From: Terfezia claveryi
Lineage: Eukaryota > Ascomycota > Pezizomycetes > Pezizales > Pezizaceae
Assembly (NCBI GenBank): GCA_015179025.1
Contig: WHUX01000035.1
Location: 62,001 to 126,000 of the forward strand
Length of the DNA: 64,000 bases
Direction of reading: 5' to 3'
A program made the translations under genes and the position numbers. Shown here piece after piece: positions 57,654 through 64,000 of this stretch. Position 1 is the stretch's first letter; each line of letters begins with the position of its first letter. The notes under the pieces were generated by a model. The model was not told the origin of the DNA, searched no databases, and worked only from the letters and a program-made list of their open reading frames with translations.

Positions 57654-58915
57654 ATGGCATCGAATGGTACCAGTATTTCTGATTGGGAAAAATCCCCTGC
57701 AGAGTTTGATTTCAGGAGTGAGCCGTCCGGACAAATCTCCATAAGACACCTCACTGACACCCCACCGACAGGTGATACCTTTACAACACCTAGTGAAGCC
57801 CAACTGCAAGCCTTACAGGCAGTTTCTTTAGGAGATGATGTCTACAATGAATCCCACACCACCATTGCCTTCGAGAAGCGTATGGCGGAGCTGTTCGGCA
57901 AGGAGGCTGGGATCTTCGTGATGTCTGGGACTATGGGTAACCAGCTTTCCATCCGCGTACTTCTTGCCCAGCCTCCTCATGCGGTTCTTTGCGACCACCG
58001 GGGACATCTTATCAATTATGAGGCTGGAGGCCTTGGTCTTATGACCCAGGCAATGACACAATCAGTGGTACCGAGTAATGGGAAATACCTGATTCTGGAG
58101 GATATCAAGAAGGTTGCTGTAGTCAGCGATGATATCCATGCGTGTCCTACGAAGGTGATAAGCTTGGAAAACACTCTAGGCGGAGTGGTTATGCCATTGG
58201 AGGAGGTTCAGAGGGTCGGAAAGTGGGCGAGGGAGAATGGAATGCATATGCATCTTGATGGAGCGCGGATATGGAATGCAGTTTCGAATTATGAGACAAT
58301 GGAGGAGCAACTGGAGAAGATGAAAGCTTATGCAAAAGAGTTTGATACTCTGACTGCTTGCTTTAGTAAAGGTATTGGTGCTCCTGTGGGTAGCATCATT
58401 GTTAGCTCACAGAGCATCATCAATCGGGTTAGGCATTTTAGGAAGGCTATTGGAGGAGGTATAAGGCAGGCTGGAATTTTAACTGTCATGGCCAACGCTG
58501 CCATTGAGGAGGTTTTCCTAGCAGGAAAGTTGAGGGAGACACATGAGAAGGCAAGGAGGATTGCAGAGTTCTGGGTAAAGGAGTGTGGTGGGAAGCTTGA
58601 ACATGAGGTGGAGACTAATATGGTTTGGCTGGATTTGAATCACGCACACATTGGGGACAAGGAGTTTGAGGAGGAGGCATTCAAAGAAGGAATAAAGGCC
58701 CTTGGGTTGGGACGTATCGTTGTGCATTGGCGTAGGTTATGGGTTTCCAGTTTTTACGAGGCTTCACTGACTTAGCCCTGTGAATAGAAATATCCGACAA
58801 TGCAGTTGAGAGATTATTTAAAGTGCTCTCTGGCCTGAAGAAGAGAGCTGATATGCGTATTGCCGCCGGTGAGCAGTACGGCAATGGTGTAAATGAATTG
58901 GGGTATGGCCGATAA
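57654..58915 (+). CDS. GLY1: Low-specificity threonine aldolase
   Basis: Exons 57654-58731 and 58788-58915 give 401 aa; donor GTAGGT, acceptor GAATAG, in phase. The PLP enzyme splits L-threonine to glycine and acetaldehyde. Landmarks: DFRSEPSGQISIRHLTDTPP-like N terminus (a variant of the usual D-x-x-SDT), DDVYNESHTTIAFEKRMAEL, MSGTMGNQLSIRVLL, CDHRGHLINYEAGG, ISLENTLGGVVMPLEEVQ, MHMHLDGARIWNAVSNYE and the PLP lysine in CFSKGIGAPVGSIIV. The second exon completes VHWQISDNAVERLFKVLS. I start at MASNGTS; the frame is open upstream to 57459 (see findings). Without the second exon the protein would stop in intron sequence. Confidence 0.92.
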
Positions 58916-59166
58916 TGACAATTTCAATCCATCATGTGTCACTGTTATAGTATATAGTTAGACCTGTAGATAAGCGCAAGGCCTCGTGTATCTAAAATTC
59001 ATACATACTCCGTGGATATTATATACAGTCGTTGAGCAGTTCCACACCTACGAGACGTCTGAAAGTGATGCATCGCTTTCTCTTTGATCAAGTCATAAGA
59101 AATTGATAAAACATATGTACTGCCAGATCTAGCTTCAACTGTGGTCCTCCACCCCGAACAAAACCG
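58916..59166. other. Intergenic between converging genes
   Basis: The 3' ends of GLY1 and the complex I subunit gene converge. No gene seen. Confidence 0.4.
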
Positions 59167-59608
59167 TCACTGCCTCATTGTCGCCAACTTCGTCTGCTTC
59201 TTCTCCACTGGGGCTTGTGTATAGTATTTCATGGGGAATAAGTAACCCTTGATCTTTGCCTCTGACAAAAGCTCCAAATACCGCTCTGTAGCCCGAACAT
59301 TAGCTGTGGCCCAGCTCCACCCATATGAGAGGATCTTACATACCGCGTAGATGTCCGCACTTCTCCAAATGGTTCACACCCTCCCTGTAATAGCACTTTC
59401 CAAGCTCCTCCCTCACAAGCCTAGCCATCATAGACTTGACCCATTGCTCTCGGATGATCGCATCCTGGGCAGCTTTGAGAGCCCTTGTATCATCGTAATC
59501 AACTCCTTCAAAAGTCGGCGGAACCGTAGGCTTTTTTGCGAGGAAAGCCGCAGACTCGGGAGTGTACGACTGGCCTGGGGTATATGGGGGTGCAGTATTT
59601 GTCGACAT
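59167..59608 (-). CDS. NADH:ubiquinone oxidoreductase PDSW/NDUFB10-type subunit
   Basis: Exons 59344-59608 and 59167-59285 give 127 aa; donor GTATGT, acceptor CTACAG, in phase. Landmarks: a Pro/Thr-rich start (MSTNTAPPYTPGQSYTPESA), DDTRALKAAQDAIIREQWVK, then CYYREGVNHLEKCGHLRERY and LELLSEAKIKGYLFP. The CxYREGVNHxEKCxHLRExY block with paired cysteines is the hallmark of the PDSW subunit, which sits in the membrane arm of mitochondrial complex I and is imported to the intermembrane space. An upstream Met at 59629 would add seven residues; I chose MSTN. Divergent from palC (264 bp). Confidence 0.88.
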
Positions 59609-59872
59609 AGTGTACGAAGCTAGATTCAATATTTATTGCGCAATTAGCATAGGGATATTCAACGAAAGAGAGCTGCTGGGGTTATGCAGCGACATACTCG
59701 CGAAATGATCAATCCCGGTTGAGGTGTTTGCAGGATGCTTTGATGAACGAAGGTTGGATTCCAAGATGCCGGATATGACTAAGCGCGTGAGGATTGACCA
59801 CCCCGCGCATTCGATATCACCAGTTGTGATTGTTTCCTTCAGCACAATCGAATTCTGACTGGGGCTTGCAGG
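59609..59872. promoter_or_regulatory. Shared upstream region of the complex I gene and palC
   Basis: 264 bp between divergent start codons. GCCAAG-type PacC sites were looked for and not found. Confidence 0.35.
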
Positions 59873-61381
59873 ATGCCGTTCCCTTTCACACTTCCGACAA
59901 CGTCGACAGTTTCATTTTCACAGCATTACACTTCTCCGACATACCCATCTTTACCTCTATCATGTACAACTCATCGAGGCATCCTCAGGGACTCGCTGAA
60001 GGCACATAAACGACTTCCTCTGTCGGCCCAGGGCGCAAACATCAAGCACATCATCAATGTCACTACCGAATATATTTCATATCTCCAGTTTCTCCAGGAA
60101 GCACTGAAATCAGGTGATGCATCCCCTATACCAACAACACTAGAGATAGAAACCGAATGGCGACCAACACTCTCATCCAGCACCCGCTTCGGCATCACCC
60201 AAAGTGAACGGCGAAAGGGAAAAGGCCTCGAATACGAGGTCTTTTGGGTATACTCAACGCTTGCCTATGCACACACCATACAAGCCAGGGTATTGCTAAT
60301 GGAGTTCTTGTCCCCGACTACCTCCTCCCCAGACTCCGCGGCATCCCCCCTCCTCCCACAAGCAACAAACCACGTCTTGACTTCGGCACAGATATTCCAG
60401 TACCTACTCACGCTCACCCCACCTATAGCAACGGCAGGGGATCAGAAGAACTCAATCCCAGTCAATATCTGCGAACCCATGCTGTCCTCACTAGCTTCGA
60501 TATCACTTGGTTCTGCAACCCTCCTTGCTGTCCTAAGAACCGATCCGTATCCAACATATCTCGCGATAACTGGCATACCCGGACCGAAGAAGAACAATGA
60601 TATCTATTCAAAAGAGTATCTATACAGCCCTCCCCTCCCTCCTACCGGAGTGAAGGCAATGTTATATTCCCGATTATGCATCGCCGCTTCCGAACACGCA
60701 GTTCGAGCACAAGGTGTCATCTCCGATTTAATCCGAGCCGGTGTCATAAATGAAGAATACGTGCGGTATCTCGAGGATCTCAAACGTGTAGCCAAAGCTC
60801 GAGGCTGTAGATTCCTCGGTGTAGACGCCGAAGTTCAAGGCAGGCTCGGGGAAGGCCTAGGCTGGATTAAACTCGGCAAAGAGTTTCTCGGGGGCACCAT
60901 ACCCACCACCTCCTCCAACGATGACAAGGAAAAGAAAACCCTAGCAAGTCGAATGGAGAAACTCCGGCTTTCAAAGTCCTCTTCCCCATCATTATCATCC
61001 CATTCAAGCTCAACACAAAACTCAACCAGCGTATTACCATCCAACTTAGACCCATGTAGTGTCCACTCGGAACTCCAAACAATTGAAGGCCTAGATGCTA
61101 AATGGAGCAAGACAAACGATAAACTTGTCTTTGAGAAAGTCCCCGCGACAAATTCTCTCGTGAGCAAGATCCCTGGCGGGCGGGAGATCCACGATATCAA
61201 GGCTTACTCTCCAGTGAAGCTTGGTAGTGAGAGTATTAATACACTACGCAGAGGTGGGATGGAAGGATCAAGTGAGTATTCTCAACACCAGGACTGGCCC
61301 ACTGGGGATTATCCAGATAGTAGTGATGAGGAGGATGGAGGGAAAGGTTCAAGCTACCAAGTGCCAGGTGGATACTATTAG
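59873..61381 (+). CDS. palC: pH-response regulator PalC, BRO1 domain
   Basis: Single exon, 502 aa. PalC links the plasma-membrane pH sensor to ESCRT-III (Vps32) in the ambient-pH pathway that ends in PacC processing. The BRO1-like domain covers most of the first ~310 residues: PFTLPTTSTVSFSQHYTSP, HRGILRDSLKAHKRLPLSAQ, YEVFWVYSTLAYAHTIQARV (BRO1 core), SLASISLGSATLLAVLRTDP, RLCIAASEHAVRAQGVISDL and GEGLGWIKLGKEFLGG near the end. The rest is Ser-rich and disordered, with a C-terminal DYPDSSDEED. Length and lack of introns fit filamentous fungi. Confidence 0.92.
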   Translation: MPFPFTLPTTSTVSFSQHYTSPTYPSLPLSCTTHRGILRDSLKAHKRLPLSAQGANIKHIINVTTEYISYLQFLQEALKSGDASPIPTTLEIETEWRPTLSSSTRFGITQSERRKGKGLEYEVFWVYSTLAYAHTIQARVLLMEFLSPTTSSPDSAASPLLPQATNHVLTSAQIFQYLLTLTPPIATAGDQKNSIPVNICEPMLSSLASISLGSATLLAVLRTDPYPTYLAITGIPGPKKNNDIYSKEYLYSPPLPPTGVKAMLYSRLCIAASEHAVRAQGVISDLIRAGVINEEYVRYLEDLKRVAKARGCRFLGVDAEVQGRLGEGLGWIKLGKEFLGGTIPTTSSNDDKEKKTLASRMEKLRLSKSSSPSLSSHSSSTQNSTSVLPSNLDPCSVHSELQTIEGLDAKWSKTNDKLVFEKVPATNSLVSKIPGGREIHDIKAYSPVKLGSESINTLRRGGMEGSSEYSQHQDWPTGDYPDSSDEEDGGKGSSYQVPGGYY

Positions 61382-61420
61382 CGAATTGGTAAGAGGGAAT
61401 AAATGACCTTAAAATTGCAG

Positions 61421-61486
61421 TTTTGTAGCTCAATCGGCAGAGCATCGTGCTAATATGAAACGCGAGTTCGAGTCAAACCGTGGCCA
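61421..61486 (+). pseudogene. tRNA-Ile pseudogene
   Basis: Shares GCTCAATCGGCAGAGCATCG and TGCTAATA with the intact tRNA 250 bp downstream, but the 5' acceptor strand is changed, the sequence between anticodon stem and T arm is rearranged and the T stem is broken (GTTCGAGTCAAACCG). It cannot form a normal T arm. Confidence 0.75.
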
Positions 61487-61675
61487 TTATTTTGGCCTTT
61501 TCGGGAGTTCGGGCGTAATGTACATACCATATCATCGGCCTGCTAATACGCATTGTTCTCTTACATATTATGCCCAACGGTTATAGGAATTGAATACAAT
61601 GAGGAACAAAATTTTAAAGTCCAAACCAAAAAAGAGTACAGATATATTTTTGACAAGGATGAAGAATATATACAA

Positions 61676-61748
61676 GGTCGCGTGGCTCAATCGGCAGAGC
61701 ATCGTGCTAATAACGCGAGGGTTGTGAGTTCGAGTCTCACCGTGACCA
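61676..61748 (+). tRNA. tRNA-Ile (anticodon AAU), intronless
   Basis: 73 nt. Acceptor GGTCGCG pairs with CGTGACC (one G-T), D arm GCTC/GAGC, anticodon stem TCGTG/CGCGA with loop CTAATAA (AAT anticodon), T arm GTGAG-TTCGAGT-CTCAC, discriminator A. A run of T follows (61757-61762), as for a polymerase III terminator. Confidence 0.95.
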
Positions 61749-61756
61749 GAATAACA

Positions 61757-61762
61757 TTTTTT
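61757..61762 (+). terminator. Pol III terminator of the tRNA-Ile gene
   Basis: T6 run nine bases after the tRNA end (ACATTTTTTG). Confidence 0.7.
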
Positions 61763-62327
61763 GTCTTGCAGATTCAAGAATTGTAAGGCCTGCATGTAAC
61801 CTTTTTTATCGAACATAATAAATATTTAGTCTCGTTCGAACATATCTTTGTAATGCATAAATTGAGACTACATAAATTGAACATTCCAACTGTACTCCCC
61901 TGTATTATGTACAGTAATATCAAATAGCTCGTGTAGTAGTTACAGTATAACCCAACGTTTTCCCGGCTATTCGTGAAGCCACGGCCTCTCTTGCGAGGGG
62001 CTTGTGCCAACAAGATATATATATATAGGTATATTCATTATTAATTTCAGTACGGTTGTAGCTCGAGGACGTTGAAGTTGGGTCATGATCGATCATGCCT
62101 CTAGCACCAACAACATGTTAATCTTGCCTAAAGTCGAGTCAACTTCGTAGCCTATCGTATATGATAGGCTTCACTAGTTCAAGGGCTCACACACTTAGGA
62201 AGTAGTACCCCAGATCTAGCTCTATATCTAATCTCTAAGAACAAAAAGAAATGCCATATTATGGACAAAGGAACCCATCTCGTCTTGAGAAATTACGTGC
62301 AAAATCTTCATAACCAGCCAGATCCTT
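61763..62327. other. Intergenic
   Basis: No gene recognised; TATATATATATA near 62015 and GCTTGTGCCAAC at 62000, a partial match to the MITE tip. Confidence 0.4.
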
Positions 62328-63453
62328 TTAGAGCGCATAGTCGTAACATAATAATTCGCTCTGAATATCCATCAATTCCGAGATCTTTAGGTCTCCCACA
62401 AGACCATGGAGTGTCAGTGTGTCGTTTAATGTTGCTAGCACCCAGCCAGTTTCTGGTTTCCGTGATGTGGTCATACCAGCAATCTGCGTGAGCCTGCTAT
62501 TCAAATCTTGGCTCTGCCACTCCCACCATAACTTATCAATGTATGTGTGATGCAAGTAGAACAGTGGGTCACCGGGACTTGAAACAGCGTTTGACATCTC
62601 CCCCATAACACCATTATGTCCGCCCCGGTGGGGCAAGTTTTCGATACATGGCCATGTTTCACCAAATGTGGGTAGTTGAAGGCAAGCATCAACATTAACC
62701 TTTTCGGACATCAGGGAAGCGGTCTCATTGACTTCTCGTGAGAGGCAGTGAAGTTGATTTGAGTACCCCGGGCCCACGGAGAGCATCATTCCCGCAAAGG
62801 GTCCATCGGAAACACAGCTGTTCTCTCCCGTCCCTGTAGCTGAACCGAATCCTGTCTCGGGCGAGAAAATTGGCGATAAGGCGAACTTTCCTGCGTCCTG
62901 TTGCTCTTCCCAGAATGGCTGAGCCCCGGTATATCCGCATGCTTCTCTGAGGAGAGTTTCGTGTGCCCACATATGGTATCGGTGGAAGGGTAGAAAGTGC
63001 CCTGACGAGTGGATATGGTCAGATTGGACTTGGTGCACAGCTTGCATGTCGTCAAACAAGTTCCGGACGGCTGGGTTGATACTGGTGAGGCGTGCTGGGA
63101 GTTTTATCATACACAATTCTGCATCAATGTATCCCTTACGTTCGGTAGCCGTGAGGGTATGCCTGTTCATCGGAATTTAGAAAAAATCAGTTATTAGAGG
63201 TATTCATCGTGGCATACCATGCTTTTCGATATAGTTTTGGTCTTCCAGAGCACGCCCCGGGCCTCGAACCCAGCTCCAATGCCAAAGTGCTGGTCTTGTT
63301 TACGGTATCCGTAATATTCGAGCTCCTGCCTTTGCCCCATCTGCTCCCCACCGCTAGGGTATGTGTATGTTCTCTTCCACCCGCATGCATTGGCAAAGCT
63401 AGTGACAATACTGCAAGTAATAAAAACGAAAGTAATATCTTTGAAATAACCAT
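62328..63453 (-). CDS. Secreted tyrosinase-type copper oxidase
   Basis: Exons 63218-63453 and 62328-63162 give 356 aa; donor GTATGC, acceptor GAACAG, in phase. It starts with a signal peptide (MVISKILLSFLLLAVLSLAL then PMHA). Type-3 copper sites: CuA in HQVQSDHIHSSGHFLPFHRY with the HFLPFHR core; CuB with H-x3-H in LPHRGGHNGVMGEM and the third His in DPLFYLHHTYIDKLWWEWQ. KGYIDAELCMIKLPAR precedes CuA. The enzyme would oxidise phenols to quinones, for example in pigment or secondary metabolism. It is the short secreted type without the ~200-residue C-terminal shielding domain of classical fungal tyrosinases. Potential N-glycosylation sites: NITD, NKTS, NETA, NDTL. Confidence 0.9.
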
Positions 63454-64000
63454 TTTCGATCCAGTATATCGAATTCAAATAACAAGTTCTTCCGTATTAG
63501 ATATTAAATTCCAAAAATAAAAAAATACTTGAAGTAGCTCCCCGCCTAGTTTGGTTCACTGGTATCAATTGCAGGAGGGAAGAAGAGGGCATATAAAGAG
63601 AATGAAAGATGGAGGATCCCTCAGTCTAGCCCAGCAAGATGAATGAAGGATATCCGGTCTACAAAAGAAGTGGGCTATGATAGAAAGAAGGAACAGAGAA
63701 CGTAGCTGAGAGGGTGCATTCTAGGTTGGGGGTAAGCCTGACCTTATATCCAGCTGAGGTATCTACGCATGAGACATCGATGCCTCATGATCATCTCTAC
63801 ATATCATCCTTGTCAGCGAAGGTTCGGCACAGATTCCATGCTAAACGTCGTAGTGGGATATGCTTACCGCAATCTGGATACGGTACGGAGATGGTAGTTG
63901 TTGCACCATCCCAGCCAATTTATCATGTATCAAACCTCGAGTAGGATGGAAATATGTATGCCGGTTGTAAGACCTAAGAGAGAAAGAACATGTCCCTTTG
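63454..64000. other. Upstream region of the tyrosinase gene to the window edge
   Basis: No further gene recognised; TATAAAGAG near 63593 reads on the plus strand only. The tyrosinase promoter lies here. Confidence 0.4.

Noticed and set aside
58732..58775. Threonine aldolase ending at the TAG at 58773
   Set aside because: That tail is intron sequence; splicing at 58731/58788 restores the conserved C terminus.
62328..63170. Loss of a CuB ligand in the tyrosinase because HNGVM replaces the usual HNxVH
   Set aside because: In this short secreted subfamily the ligand pair is H-x3-H, present here as PHRGGH, so the copper site looks complete.

Overview
The window comes from a filamentous ascomycete (Pezizomycotina). 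The evidence is eukaryotic nuclear genes split by short introns with GT...CTAAC/CTGAC...AG signals, single-copy fungal housekeeping genes in no operon order, a pH-signalling palC gene, and a Ty1/copia retrotransposon of fungal type. The order or family cannot be fixed from the sequence. Exon joins below were worked out by hand from reading frame, splice signals and family knowledge.

Layout. 0-5.7 kb: 5' part of a TFIIIA-like zinc-finger gene running off the left edge, mitochondrial GrpE (MGE1), a 1.36-kb long-inverted-repeat transposon, a HAD phosphatase, EMC4. 6-15.4 kb: gene-poor, with a decayed ankyrin gene, one intact gene for a mitochondrial protein of unknown function (8.2-9.6 kb), and then relics of LINE and copia elements, a PalI/Rim9-like fragment and ends of a TA-flanked MITE family. 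15.5-30.6 kb: CAF120-like PH protein, LAM-type sterol-transfer protein and SEC1. 31-46.4 kb: omega/xi glutathione transferase, V-ATPase c'' (VMA16), TFIIA small subunit (TOA2), TRM2, a duplicated 5' piece of the transferase gene, SEC61-beta (SBH1), TYW1 and ULA1. 47.5-48.9 kb: a MITE and AP-3 sigma (APS3). 49-57.1 kb: two decayed genes and a complete 5,230-bp copia element with identical LTRs. 57.6-64 kb: threonine aldolase, complex I PDSW subunit, palC, tRNA-Ile(AAU) with a tRNA pseudogene, and a secreted tyrosinase.

The intact genes do not form one pathway. Many serve membrane traffic and the ER (EMC4, SBH1, SEC1, APS3, VMA16, the LAM protein), tRNA modification (TRM2, TYW1), transcription (TFIIIA-like, TOA2) and mitochondria (MGE1, PDSW, the 8.2-kb gene).

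The most unusual items are the copia element (identical LTRs, GTTAC target duplication, a primer site matching the anticodon arm of initiator tRNA-Met, and one reading frame cut by TAA and TGA), the TAGTCTGGTTGGCAC inverted-repeat family, the duplicated promoter plus first exons of the glutathione transferase gene, and a coding-like in-frame extension behind the TOA2 stop codon.
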